Positions 42,590 through 51,339 of a stretch of 64,000 nucleotides of DNA are shown here, piece by piece (the stretch's first letter is position 1; every line of letters starts with the position of its first letter). The notes beneath the pieces are model-generated. The model was not told the origin of the DNA, did no database searches, and was given only the letters and a program-made list of their open reading frames with translations. This DNA is from PALSA-612 sp963776375 (GTDB lineage: Bacteria > Actinomycetota > Thermoleophilia > Gaiellales > Gaiellaceae): assembly GCA_963776375.1 (NCBI GenBank), contig CAVZMF010000010.1, positions 62,001-126,000 of the forward strand, written 5' to 3'. Both the position numbers and the translations under genes were made by a program.

Positions 42590-43105
42590 TTATCGCAGGA
42601 CGTGTTGGCGCCGCTTGATGCCTTGCCGGTCGGACGCGCGCGTGAGCCCGATCCTGCCGGTCCGGACGAGCTCCTTGACGCCGTGCGGGCGGACGAGCTC
42701 CTCGAACGAGTCGATCTCCTCCGGGGCGCCGACGACCTCGAACACGAGCGCCTCGGGCCCGAGGTCGGCGACCCGGGCGTGGAAGACCTCGGCGAGCGCG
42801 AGCAGCTCGGCCCGCCGCTCGGGCGGCGCCGTCACCTTGATCAGCGCCAGCTCGCGCTCGACCGACTCGCCGGGCGCGAGCTCGCCGACACGCAGGACGT
42901 TGACCAGCTTGTGCATCTGCTTCTCGATCTGCTCGAGCGGGTGCTGCTCGCAGTCGACCCGGATCGTGACCCGGGAGACGTCGTGGCGCTCGGTGGGACC
43001 GACGGCGAGCGAGTCGATGTTGTACCCGCGGCGGGCGAACATGCTCGCGATCCGCATCAGTGCGCCGGGCTTGTTCTCCACCAGCACTGCCAGCGTGTGC
43101 TTCAT
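42590..43105 (-). CDS. ilvN: Acetolactate synthase regulatory subunit
   Basis: A 171-residue subunit with an N-terminal ACT domain (HTLAVLVENKPGALMRIASMFARRGYNIDSL) that binds valine and a C-terminal ACT-like half (REKALIKV-type: RELALIKVTAPPERRAEL ... EEIDSFEELVRPHGVKELVRTG). The ATG overlaps the ilvB stop (ATGA), so both subunits are made in step. Length is typical for the short IlvN/IlvH class. Confidence 0.96.
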   Translation of the reverse strand: MKHTLAVLVENKPGALMRIASMFARRGYNIDSLAVGPTERHDVSRVTIRVDCEQHPLEQIEKQMHKLVNVLRVGELAPGESVERELALIKVTAPPERRAELLALAEVFHARVADLGPEALVFEVVGAPEEIDSFEELVRPHGVKELVRTGRIGLTRASDRQGIKRRQHVLR

Positions 43106-44814
43106 CCCACGACCTCCTCGGGCTCGGCGTACTCGATCAGGTCGAGTGCGGCGGCACCGGCGGGGATCATCGGGAAGCACTGCTCGCGTGGGTCGACGCG
43201 GCAGTCGACGACTGCCGTGCGGCCGAGTGCGAGCGCCTCGGCCAGCACCGGCTCCAGCTCGTCCTCGGACGAGACCGTGAAGCCGGCGGCGCCGTACGCC
43301 TCGGCGAGCGTGGCGTACTCGGGCACCTGGTGCGTCAGGTGCACGTGCGAGAGCCGCTCGTCGAAGAACATCGTCTGCCACTGCTGCACCATGCCCAGGT
43401 AGCCGTTGTTGACGATCACGACCACGATCGGCAGGTCCTCGAGGACGGCCGTGGCCAGCTCCTGGCAGGTCATCTGGAAGCAGCCGTCGCCGTCGACGCA
43501 CACGACGGTCGCGTCGGGGCGGGCGGCCTTGGCGCCGACGGCGGCCGGCAGGCCGTAGCCCATCGTCCCGAGGCCGCCCGAGGTGATGAACGTGCGCGGC
43601 CGGTTGCAGACGAGGTACTGCATCGCCCACATCTGGTGCTGGCCGACGCCGGTCGTCCAGACGATGTCGTCGCGGCCGGCGGTCAGGTCGCGCAGCGTCT
43701 CGAGGACGGCTTGCGGCTTCAGCATGTCGCCGCCGTTCCGGGAGTAGCGCAGCGGGAACTCGTCGCGCCACTCGTCGAGCAGGCGGAGCCACGCGTCCGT
43801 GCGCGGGGCGGCGCCGACGGCCCGCACCCGCTCGGCCATCCCGGCGAGGACGTCGGTGAGCGGCCCGACGACGGGAATGTCTGCGGAGCGCAGCTTCCCG
43901 ATCTCGGCCGGGTCGATGTCGAGGTGGACGACGGTGGCGGAGGGGGCGAAGGCCGAGAGCCGCCCGGTGACCCGGTCGTCGAAGCGCGCGCCGACGGCGA
44001 CCAGGAGGTCGCACTTGTTCATCGCCCAGTTCGACCACTTCGGCCCGTGCATGCCGGGCCAGCCGAAGAAGAGCTCGTGCGTCTCCGGGAACGCTCCCTT
44101 CGCCATCAGCGTCGTCACGACCGGGGCCCGGGCGGCCTCGGCCAACTCGAGCAGCTCAGCGCAGGCATCGGCGTTGAGTACGCCGCCGCCGACGTAGAGC
44201 ACCGGCTTCTCGGCGCGGGCGAGCGCCGCCGCGGCGGCGTCGACCTGGCGCGCGTGGACGCGGCGCGGCGGCCGCCAGCCGGGGAGGTCGGGCTCGTCCG
44301 GGTACTCGAACTCGGTCTCCGCCTCCTGGACGTCGCGCGGAATGTCGACGAGCACGGGGCCGCAGCGGCCGGTGCGCGCGACGTGGAAGGCGTCCTTCAG
44401 CACCTGCGGGATGTCCGCGACGTCCTGCACGAGCCAGGAGTGCTTCACGATCGGGATCGTCACGCCGACGATGTCGCACTCCTGGAACGCGTCGGTGCCG
44501 ATCAGGTGTGTCCGCACCTGGCCGGTGATGCAGACGAGCGGCGTCGAGTCCATCCACGCGTCCGCGATCGGCGTGACGAGGTTCGTGGCGCCCGGCCCGG
44601 ACGTGGCCACCGCCACGCCGACCCGGCCGGACGCACGCGCGTAGCCCTCCGCCATGTGGCCGGCGCCCTGCTCGTGCCGCGCGAGGACGTGCCGAATGGT
44701 CGTGCCGCGGGCCAGCGCGTCGTAGAGCGGGAGCACCGCGCCCCCCGGCAGGCCGAACACGACCTCGACCCCTTCCGCCTCCAGCGACCTGAGCACGGCG
44801 TCGGCGCCGTTCAT
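43102..44814 (-). CDS. ilvB: Acetolactate synthase catalytic subunit
   Basis: A 570-residue thiamine-diphosphate enzyme forming acetolactate and acetohydroxybutyrate. The catalytic Glu lies in VLARHEQGAGHMAEGYARA; GPGATNLVTPIADAWMDS, the FAD region LGWPGMHG-like FFGWPGMHGPKWSNWAM and the ThDP motif GDGCFQMTCQEL...NNGYLGMVQQWQ follow. ATG 44814 overlaps the stop of the preceding dehydrogenase-like gene. It is behind the Ile/Leu/Val-rich leader peptide. Confidence 0.96.
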   Translation of the reverse strand: MNGADAVLRSLEAEGVEVVFGLPGGAVLPLYDALARGTTIRHVLARHEQGAGHMAEGYARASGRVGVAVATSGPGATNLVTPIADAWMDSTPLVCITGQVRTHLIGTDAFQECDIVGVTIPIVKHSWLVQDVADIPQVLKDAFHVARTGRCGPVLVDIPRDVQEAETEFEYPDEPDLPGWRPPRRVHARQVDAAAAALARAEKPVLYVGGGVLNADACAELLELAEAARAPVVTTLMAKGAFPETHELFFGWPGMHGPKWSNWAMNKCDLLVAVGARFDDRVTGRLSAFAPSATVVHLDIDPAEIGKLRSADIPVVGPLTDVLAGMAERVRAVGAAPRTDAWLRLLDEWRDEFPLRYSRNGGDMLKPQAVLETLRDLTAGRDDIVWTTGVGQHQMWAMQYLVCNRPRTFITSGGLGTMGYGLPAAVGAKAARPDATVVCVDGDGCFQMTCQELATAVLEDLPIVVVIVNNGYLGMVQQWQTMFFDERLSHVHLTHQVPEYATLAEAYGAAGFTVSSEDELEPVLAEALALGRTAVVDCRVDPREQCFPMIPAGAAALDLIEYAEPEEVVG

Positions 44815-45767
44815 GCCGCCGTCTCCGGGACGTACTCGGGCACGAACTCGGCATTGCGGTGCGAGGCGGGCAGCAGCGAGACGACGGCGTCGCCGAAGTC
44901 GCGTGTCGTCGCCTGGAGCGTCCTGCGGACCGGGGTGCGGCGCCGTGCGTTGCGGAGGGCGGCCGAGAGCGTGTCCGCCGCATGCTCCTCGCCGAGCCCT
45001 TCGCGCAGCAGCAGCGACGCGGCGAGCAGCATCGAGCTCGGGTCCGCGACGCCGTGCCCGGCATCGTCGGCCGACTCGGGCTGTGCCGGCGCGAAGACGG
45101 ACGGGCCGTTCTCGGCCAGCTGCGCCACGGCCACGAGCCGGTCGTCGCCCGCCTCGCCTGCCGCCAGCTCCTCGAATGCCGCCGCGACGACACCGGCCGT
45201 CACGACGACGTCCAGCCGATCCGGCTCGAACGTCAGCGCGCGCACCGTGTCGGCGAGGCTGAGGTGCTCGACGGCGACCGTGTCGTGCCGCGTGCCCTCC
45301 TCGTCGACGACGGACGCCCAGTGGGCGTCGTGGTCGACCGAGATCAGCCGCCCGCGCCGTCGACGGGCAAACCCGAACGCCTGCTCGACTGTCCAGCTCT
45401 CGGCGTCGGCGTCCAGCGGGCTCAGGAGCACGAAGTCGCTTCGCCGGCAGAGGACGTGCGCGAGCCGTCCCCGCAGGTCGAGTTGCGCCGAGACGCCGTC
45501 CAGCGCGGGCTCGGCGGCATCGGCCACGAGCACGGCCTCGGCGCCCAGCACTGCCGAGCGCGTCGCCGGCGGAAACGGGTGCCCGGACCTCGTCAGCGCC
45601 TCGCTTCCGATCGGTGCGTGGACGTCCTCGACCGCGAATCCGTGCATGCGCGCGACCTTGCGCAGCGCCCGGCTGGCTTCCGCCATCAATTCGGGGCCGG
45701 GGCCGTCGCCTGCCAGGCACGCGACCCTGTGCACCCGTCTGGTACTGCCGTTTGGTCGTCGATCCAC
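44811..45767 (-). CDS. Degenerate isopropylmalate/isocitrate dehydrogenase-like protein
   Basis: A 318-residue protein with the fold signature of the beta-decarboxylating dehydrogenases (VACLAGDGPGPELMAEASRAL) and similar overall order, but it lacks catalytic elements. The Tyr and VDKxNV lysine region reads RLISVDHDAHWASV, and the metal-binding GDILSDE segment reads VVVTAGVVAAAFEEL. It is therefore probably inactive as LeuB. CAGGAGGAGCGAC precedes GTG 45767. It is the first structural gene of the ilv operon, overlapping ilvB, so a regulatory or scaffold role is possible. Confidence 0.7.
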   Translation of the reverse strand: MDRRPNGSTRRVHRVACLAGDGPGPELMAEASRALRKVARMHGFAVEDVHAPIGSEALTRSGHPFPPATRSAVLGAEAVLVADAAEPALDGVSAQLDLRGRLAHVLCRRSDFVLLSPLDADAESWTVEQAFGFARRRRGRLISVDHDAHWASVVDEEGTRHDTVAVEHLSLADTVRALTFEPDRLDVVVTAGVVAAAFEELAAGEAGDDRLVAVAQLAENGPSVFAPAQPESADDAGHGVADPSSMLLAASLLLREGLGEEHAADTLSAALRNARRRTPVRRTLQATTRDFGDAVVSLLPASHRNAEFVPEYVPETAA

Positions 45768-45790
45768 GTCGCTCCTCCTGTCCGAATCGG

Positions 45791-45810
45791 CCGGTACGAG
45801 GACGTACCGG
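45791..45810 (-). promoter_or_regulatory. Hairpin before the ilv operon
   Basis: CCGGTACG-TCCT-CGTACCGG forms an 8-bp stem between the leader peptide and the first gene's ribosome site. It may be the switchable element of the leader; there is no U-run. Confidence 0.45.
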
Positions 45811-45868
45811 TGGTGTGGTTCTGTTCGGCGTGTGCGGCGTCCAGGGCCGCGTGAGCGACATGTCCCCC

Positions 45869-45970
45869 TTAACGGGGGACGATGACGAGAAGGGAGATAA
45901 TCGTGAGCGCAACCGCGATCGCCCAGACGGGCATGAGAGTTCTGGTCGCGGTGCGCGTTCTCGACTTCAT
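45869..45970 (-). CDS. Putative ilv leader peptide
   Basis: A 33-residue peptide, or 21 from the internal ATG at 45934, ending LTIISLLVIVPR with runs of Ile, Leu and Val codons. It lies about 100 nt upstream of the ilv operon. The stop is in the loop of the GTCCCCC-GTTAA-GGGGGAC hairpin (45862-45880). ATG 45970 is 10 nt after the -10 box without a ribosome site, as for the trp and phe leaders. A small membrane peptide is the alternative reading. Confidence 0.65.
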   Translation of the reverse strand: MKSRTRTATRTLMPVWAIAVALTIISLLVIVPR

Positions 45971-45980
45971 CGGAACAGCC

Positions 45981-46010
45981 AGTGTGCGGGAGCGACCCTG
46001 TGCTTGTCAA
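45981..46010 (-). promoter_or_regulatory. ilv operon promoter
   Basis: TTGACA (46005-46010) and CACACT (45981-45986), 18 bp apart on the minus strand, 10 nt before the leader ATG. The -35 is perfect and the -10 weak. Confidence 0.65.
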
Positions 46011-46014
46011 ATCC

Positions 46015-46053
46015 GAGGGGCAGGCGCTGCGGTTGGAGCAGCGCCTGCCCCTC
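46015..46053 (-). terminator. Strong hairpin after the tandem-repeat protein gene
   Basis: GAGGGGCAGGCGCTGC and GCAGCGCCTGCCCCTC form a perfect 16-bp stem with a 7-nt loop, followed on the minus strand by GGATTTG. It separates the 46081 gene from the ilv promoter. Confidence 0.75.
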
Positions 46054-46080
46054 GTTGTTCTGGCTCGAGTTGGGTGACTG

Positions 46081-47808
46081 TCAGAAGCCGCTGACGTCGA
46101 CGAGGCGATAGCCCTGTGCGCCGAGGTCGTCGAAGGCCTGCTGGTATTCGTCGACAGTGAGCCGGTGTCGACCCTGCCAGGCGGGCCCGTCCTGATGGAT
46201 CCAGATCGCTGCGTACCGGTCCTCGCCGTTGACGTTGTAGCCGCTCACGTGATCGAGGCGGTAGCCCTGTGCGCCGAGGTCGTCGAAGGTCTGCTGGTAC
46301 TCGTCGGCGGTGAGTCGGTGCCGGGCTTGCCAGGCAGGCCCGTCTTCCTGGATCCAGATCGCGGCGTATCGATCCTGGCCGTTGGCGCAGTAGCCGCTGA
46401 CCTTGGCCAGCCGGTAACCCTGGCTGCCGAGGTCGTCGAAGGTCTGCTGGTACTCGTCGGCGGTGAGTCGGTGCCGGGCTTGCCAGGCGGGCCCGTCTTC
46501 CTGGATCCAGATCGCGGCGTAGCGGTCCTCTCCGTCGATGCTGTAGCCGCTGACGTGGATGAGCCGGTACCCCTGGCTGCCGAGGTCGTCGAAGGTCTGC
46601 TGGTACTCGTCGGCGGTGAGTCGGTGCCGGGCCTGCCAGGCGGGACCGCCTCCCTGAAACCAGATGGCGGCGTAACGGTCTTCACCGTCCACCGCGTGCC
46701 CGTTGACGTGAACCAGGCGGTAGCCCTGTGCACCGAGGTCGTCGAAGGTCTGCTGGTACTCGTCGGCAGTCAGATTGTGCCGCGCCTGCCAGGGCGGTCC
46801 GTCGGTCAGCTCCCACAGGCCCGCGTAGTGATCGTCCCGGAAGCGGCACAGTCCCGGCTGGTAGTCCGTCTTCTGCGGCGTCAGGACGTGCCCGATGACG
46901 TCGCCACCGTCGAACGTCTCGACGAAGATCCGCGCATCCTCAGGCGCCGACTCCACGCCTCCGCCGCCGTCGCTGCCGCCGGCTCCTCCGCTCTCCGGGT
47001 TTCCGACGGGAATGAAGGTAACGCTACCCACGCTCGCCAGCCAGACTTGGCTGTTGTAGACGGCGATGCCGGGCCGGGAGTCGCTGCCGATCTCGTGTCC
47101 GGCGGTGTTTATGAGTAGCTGTTGCGGAGACCACACACCGTCCACGTACTCGGAGACGTACAGCCCGAGATCGCTCTCGTCGATCGAGCTGCCGCCCCGC
47201 CAGACCATGAACAGCCGGGGTCCGAACGGCACCAGCATCGGGCAGTCGACCGAGCCTCGATCGGTCAGCGACTGCTGATCCGACCAGCCGGAGCCGTCGA
47301 AGGTCGACCAGTAGAGATGCTGGTCGCCGACCACGCCGCGCCAGGCCATGAACAGCTGATCCGAGAACACGGCCAGTGACGGGCCGCGGAACGACCCCCG
47401 ATCCGGCAGGACCTGCTGATCGGACCACGGAGGTGTCCGATTCTCGTCGGGAAAGGACGCCCAGTAGAGGCGTTGATCGTCGCCGGCACCGCGCCAGGCC
47501 ATGAACAGCCTGCCGTTGAAGATCGCGAGCGCCGGGCTATTCCCCGAGCCCCGGTCGCCGAGGTGAATCTGATCCGACCACCCGGAACCGTCGTTGGTCG
47601 CGTAGTACAGATCGTCGTCGCCGTCGATCCCGCGCCACGCCATGAAGCGGGAACCCTGAAACGTCGCCAGGCCCGGTCCGGTCAAGGAGCCACGCCCGCT
47701 GAGCTGGCTCGCGACGGCGAACGGCGGATCGTTGGTCGGTCCGACGAACTCAGACTCGTACAGACCCTGATCGGTGCCTGATCCTCGCCAGTGCATGAAC
47801 AGACTCAT
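46081..47808 (-). CDS. Propeller and BTRD1 tandem-repeat protein
   Basis: A 575-residue protein made of two repeat blocks. Residues about 1-270 hold five to six units of about 50 residues with LFMAWRG and LYWS motifs, resembling sialidase/PLL-type lectin propellers. After a Gly-rich linker, residues about 325-575 hold five units of about 49 residues (ARHRLTADEYQQTFDDLG, RLIHVSGY, DRYAAIW), matching bacterial tandem repeat domain 1. No signal peptide is seen. ATG overlaps the small secreted protein's stop, so they are coupled. Glycan or surface binding is inferred. Confidence 0.82.
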   Translation of the reverse strand: MSLFMHWRGSGTDQGLYESEFVGPTNDPPFAVASQLSGRGSLTGPGLATFQGSRFMAWRGIDGDDDLYYATNDGSGWSDQIHLGDRGSGNSPALAIFNGRLFMAWRGAGDDQRLYWASFPDENRTPPWSDQQVLPDRGSFRGPSLAVFSDQLFMAWRGVVGDQHLYWSTFDGSGWSDQQSLTDRGSVDCPMLVPFGPRLFMVWRGGSSIDESDLGLYVSEYVDGVWSPQQLLINTAGHEIGSDSRPGIAVYNSQVWLASVGSVTFIPVGNPESGGAGGSDGGGGVESAPEDARIFVETFDGGDVIGHVLTPQKTDYQPGLCRFRDDHYAGLWELTDGPPWQARHNLTADEYQQTFDDLGAQGYRLVHVNGHAVDGEDRYAAIWFQGGGPAWQARHRLTADEYQQTFDDLGSQGYRLIHVSGYSIDGEDRYAAIWIQEDGPAWQARHRLTADEYQQTFDDLGSQGYRLAKVSGYCANGQDRYAAIWIQEDGPAWQARHRLTADEYQQTFDDLGAQGYRLDHVSGYNVNGEDRYAAIWIHQDGPAWQGRHRLTVDEYQQAFDDLGAQGYRLVDVSGF

Positions 47809-48011
47809 GACCCTCCTCCTCGGTTGACGCCGCCGAGGCTCCCGGACTGACCGCCCGACTTCGAGTAGCAGCCGTGGATGACGCCCTTCGTGTCCGGGAT
47901 GCTGGCCTGGACAGCGCTCGCGATCCCGAAAAGGGCTCCTTCCACGACCAACGCGACGAGCAGCTGCGCGCGGCGGCTTCCACCGACGGCGCGCGGAAGA
48001 TGCGCTCGCAT
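47805..48011 (-). CDS. Small secreted protein with GVIHGCY motif
   Basis: A 68-residue protein with a signal-like N-terminus (RRAQLLVALVVEGALFGIASAVQA) and a short mature part SIPDTKGVIHGCYSKSGGQSG ending in Gly/Ser. The IPDxxGVIHGCY stretch is common at the start of exported actinobacterial proteins, here cut to a stub. AAGGAGG lies 6 nt before ATG 48011. It sits between DUF4242 and the tandem-repeat gene with overlaps on both sides, and may export or anchor something for that protein. Confidence 0.6.
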   Translation of the reverse strand: MRAHLPRAVGGSRRAQLLVALVVEGALFGIASAVQASIPDTKGVIHGCYSKSGGQSGSLGGVNRGGGS

Positions 48012-48283
48012 CACTCTCCTCCTTTCGACTGTGCGACCGCCTCCGAGATCCGCTCGAACGGCAGCGCAGCACGCTGCGCGGCCTCGCGGACGGCGTCGGC
48101 CGAGACGGCCTCGTAGAGGAAGAAGCAGGTCTCTTCCTCGGGGACGAAGATCGAGTGCAGGTACCGGACCGGGATTCCCTCGCCTGTCAGCTCGTCCGCC
48201 GCGAGGCGGGCGATCTCGGAGCGGCTACCGACGCCGGCGCCGTCCTCGCGGGAGACATAGAGCTCGACCAGGAACTCGGCCAT
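48011..48283 (-). CDS. DUF4242 family protein
   Basis: A 90-residue ferredoxin-like protein (MAEFLVELYVSREDG ... GIPVRYLHSIFVPEEETCFFLYEAVSADAVREAAQRA) matching DUF4242, whose Streptomyces member binds nickel. TGA overlaps the next ATG (TGATG). It leads a three-gene unit with the small secreted protein and the tandem-repeat protein. Function is unknown. Confidence 0.82.
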   Translation of the reverse strand: MAEFLVELYVSREDGAGVGSRSEIARLAADELTGEGIPVRYLHSIFVPEEETCFFLYEAVSADAVREAAQRAALPFERISEAVAQSKGGE

Positions 48284-48352
48284 GCAGCGACGGTAGGCAC
48301 GCTCCGTCGCGTACGAAATCCCGGAAACCCTGAAACTTTCAGGCGCGGCCCA

Positions 48353-51085
48353 CTAGGCCGACAAGCGCCCGGCGAGCTGCGTCCGCGAGCGGACCCCGAG
48401 CTTCGCGTAGGCGTGCGAGAGGTGCACCTCGACGGTGTTCACGGTCACGAACAGCGTGCGGGCGATCTCCTTGTTGGAGAGCCCTGCGGCGGCGAGTTCG
48501 ACCACGCGCCGCTCGGATTCGGTCAACGCCCCGCGAGGCCCGGGCTGGCGCCCCGGCACGCGGGCGAGGTCCGAGCGCGCCTGCCCGGCCCAGCCCGGCG
48601 ACCCGAGCTCGTCGAAGGCCGTCGCCGCCCGCTCGAGCGATTCGCGGGCGGCGCGCCACTTACGGTGGCGGCGCTGCGCACGGCCGAGCGCGAGCAGCGA
48701 TCTCGCCCGGTCGAAACGGAGTCCGAGCCGCCCGTAGTCGGACGCCGCCCCCTCGAGCTCGGCGGCGCCGCCCTGGTCATAACGGCTCGACGACAGTCGT
48801 ACGACCCCTTCGCAGTGTCTCGTCGTCGCAAGCCCCCAGGGATGCTCCTGCTGCTCTGCGAGCTCTCGCAAGCGGTCGGTGACGGTGCGGGCCTCGTCCA
48901 GCTCACCGAGCTCGGCGAGCGCCTCGACCAGGTCGGGTGCCACGGGAAACACGCCCGGCTCCTCCACGCCCTCGCGCTCGGTGTGGCGCCAGACGGTCCG
49001 AAGGCTTTCGGCAGCGCGTTGCGGATCGCGTGCAAGGAGACCGGCGATCCCACGGGCACGCAGCGCCTCCAGCCTGCTCCAGGCGGTGCCGGTGGCCTCC
49101 GCCCGCGCAATCGCCTCGACAGCCCAGCGCTCCGCCTCCTCGTGGTCACCTCGGCTTGCCGCCAGCAATGCCTTCGTGCGCTCGTACATCGGGCCGAGCA
49201 CCAGCTCTCCGTCCTCGGATTCGGACCAGTCGTCGAGACGGTCCGACACCGCGTCGAGCTCGCCGGCCCGCAGTTCGAGCTCGCACACGTGCATGAGCAG
49301 CTGGGCGTACGCCACCGATTCCCCCCGCTCGTCCGCGTCTGCCAGGAGGCGAGTGAGGACGCCTCGAGCCCGGTCGACTTCACCCCGCCAGCAGAGCCGC
49401 CGCCCGGCGACCCGCTCGGGCGACATCGAGATCGGGGCGGCCGAGCCCGAGAGGGAGTGGTAACGGCTCGCGAGATCGGCGACCGGTTGCCCACGAAGCG
49501 CCCGCGCCCACGCGAGCACGTTCAGCACGTCGGGCTCGGCATCTGGCCCGGCAAGACGGGCTAGAGGCAGCGCTCGGAGCGCCCATGCCTCCGTGTCGGC
49601 CACGCGCTCGACCGCGATCACGCCGATTGCATTCGACATCTCCGTCAGCACGAGCGCGTGCACGGCCGGGTCGTCCTCGCTTTCGGCGAGTGCCCGTTCG
49701 AACAACGGCCTGCACTCGTCGACGCTCGTCGTCGACTCCGAAAGCAGGAGGCAGGCGATGGCGCGGGCTCGACCCGGTGCCAGTGCTTCCAGCCCGGACG
49801 ACAGCAGCTCTCTCATGCGCTGCAACTCGCCGGCCACGAGCAGCGCATTCCCGAGAGCGAGCACCCTGTCGCTGCGCTGGCTCGACGTGTCCGGCGTGAG
49901 TCGCACGGCGTGCTCGGCGAAGACCACGGCCTCGTGCGTCGCACCTCGCCGGGAAGCGCCGGCGGCCGCCGACGCTACTTCCGCTGCGAGCGCGTCGTCG
50001 GGCTCGTCCGTGGCCAGGGCGAGGTGGAGAGTCCGCAGCGCCGGGTCGGAGACGACGCCCGCGAGCGCGCTGTGCACCGCCCGCTGCTCGTCGTCGGACG
50101 AGCCCGAGAGCGCGGCGCTCGCCAGAAGCGGGTGCGCGGGCCGGACACGGTCGCCGTCGAGCGAGACGAGCCCTGCACGAATGCTGCTTCGGACCGCCGA
50201 CGTCCCAACGACCTCTTGCAGCCGAGGACGAGGCATCTCCCCGGAGAGGGCGAGCGTGAGCAGGAGCCGCCGCTCGGGGTCGGGGAGCTCCGTAACGCGC
50301 GTGCCGAGCAGGTCCTCGACCCGCTCCGGGATCGAGATCTCCTCGCCGATCCGCGGCGGGTCCCGGCCGACCAGCGTCCGGCCGACCTCGAGCAGGAACA
50401 GCGGGTTGCCCTCCGTCGCGTCGAAGACCTGGCGCACGACCCTGCGCGGGAGGTCGAGGCCGAGTCGCTCGGTCAGGATCCGCCCGGCCGCGCCGCGGCT
50501 GAGCGGGCCGATCTCGAGCGTGTCCCAGCCGAGCGGCTCGACCACGCGGTCGAGAGGGGAAGTCGTCCCGGTTCGCCTGGCGAGGAAGAAGGCAACCTGC
50601 TCGTCCCTGAGCCTCCGGGCGGCGAACGCCAGGGCCTCGGCGGAGGGCCGGTCGAGCCATTGGACGTCGTCGACTGCGACGACGAGCGGCTTCCGGGCCG
50701 TCAGCCTGCGCAGGACGTTCAGGAGGCCGAGCGCGATCGCGCGCGGTCCGGGTGGGGCGTCGCCGGGCTCGACGCGGAGGAGGGCGACCTCGAGCGCGCT
50801 GCGCTGCGGGGCGGGGAGAGCGGCCAGGCCCTCGTCCGCGTGGTCGGCGAGGAGGTCGCCTAGACCGACGAACGAGAGGTCGGACTCGGCCCGGTCGGCC
50901 ACGCAGGTGAGCAGGCGAGGACCGCGGCGTGCCGCCTCGTCGAGCCCGGCCCGCCACACGGAGGTCTTGCCGATCCCGGCCGGGCCCTCGACGAGCAATC
51001 CCCGTCCGCCCTCGCCCGAATCGGCGAAGAACGACTCGACGGCGGCAAGCTCGCGTTCCCGTCCGACGACGGCGCCAACCCCCAC
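48353..51085 (-). CDS. Large ATP-binding LuxR regulator (LAL family)
   Basis: A 910-residue regulator. An N-terminal AAA/STAND ATPase begins VVGRERELAAVESFF with Walker A VEGPAGIGKTSVW and Walker B PLVVAVDDVQWLD; a long helical TPR-like middle (about 340-830) follows. The C-terminal LuxR helix-turn-helix reads LTESERRVVELAAAGLSNKEIARTLFVTVNTVEVHLSHAYAKLGV. Such proteins activate genes on binding an inducer. GTG 51085 is divergent from gltB across 254 nt, and DUF4242/repeat-protein genes lie just downstream, so either could be its target. Confidence 0.9.
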   Translation of the reverse strand: MGVGAVVGRERELAAVESFFADSGEGGRGLLVEGPAGIGKTSVWRAGLDEAARRGPRLLTCVADRAESDLSFVGLGDLLADHADEGLAALPAPQRSALEVALLRVEPGDAPPGPRAIALGLLNVLRRLTARKPLVVAVDDVQWLDRPSAEALAFAARRLRDEQVAFFLARRTGTTSPLDRVVEPLGWDTLEIGPLSRGAAGRILTERLGLDLPRRVVRQVFDATEGNPLFLLEVGRTLVGRDPPRIGEEISIPERVEDLLGTRVTELPDPERRLLLTLALSGEMPRPRLQEVVGTSAVRSSIRAGLVSLDGDRVRPAHPLLASAALSGSSDDEQRAVHSALAGVVSDPALRTLHLALATDEPDDALAAEVASAAAGASRRGATHEAVVFAEHAVRLTPDTSSQRSDRVLALGNALLVAGELQRMRELLSSGLEALAPGRARAIACLLLSESTTSVDECRPLFERALAESEDDPAVHALVLTEMSNAIGVIAVERVADTEAWALRALPLARLAGPDAEPDVLNVLAWARALRGQPVADLASRYHSLSGSAAPISMSPERVAGRRLCWRGEVDRARGVLTRLLADADERGESVAYAQLLMHVCELELRAGELDAVSDRLDDWSESEDGELVLGPMYERTKALLAASRGDHEEAERWAVEAIARAEATGTAWSRLEALRARGIAGLLARDPQRAAESLRTVWRHTEREGVEEPGVFPVAPDLVEALAELGELDEARTVTDRLRELAEQQEHPWGLATTRHCEGVVRLSSSRYDQGGAAELEGAASDYGRLGLRFDRARSLLALGRAQRRHRKWRAARESLERAATAFDELGSPGWAGQARSDLARVPGRQPGPRGALTESERRVVELAAAGLSNKEIARTLFVTVNTVEVHLSHAYAKLGVRSRTQLAGRLSA

Positions 51086-51339
51086 GCCGAGAGGCTAGTA
51101 ACGATCGGGTCGAGCCGCCAGCGACCGGCGGCTGTATTTGCGGCATCCGCGTATGCAGCCTAAGGTGACCGGACTCGTGGCTCCGCGCGCGCACTTCGTC
51201 GACTTTTCGCTCAAGGCGACCTTTCTCGTCGCGCGCATTCCAACGCGCTAGCCGGCCCCCTCTCCGCCCCCGCCGAGCTAGCTAGACCACAGGGCGGAGG
51301 CCTCGCACCACCCGTCCTGACCTCTCCGAGAGGAGCCTC

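Noticed and set aside
44811..45767. Functional leuB
   Set aside because: The catalytic lysine and metal-binding aspartate segments are replaced, so only a family resemblance is claimed.
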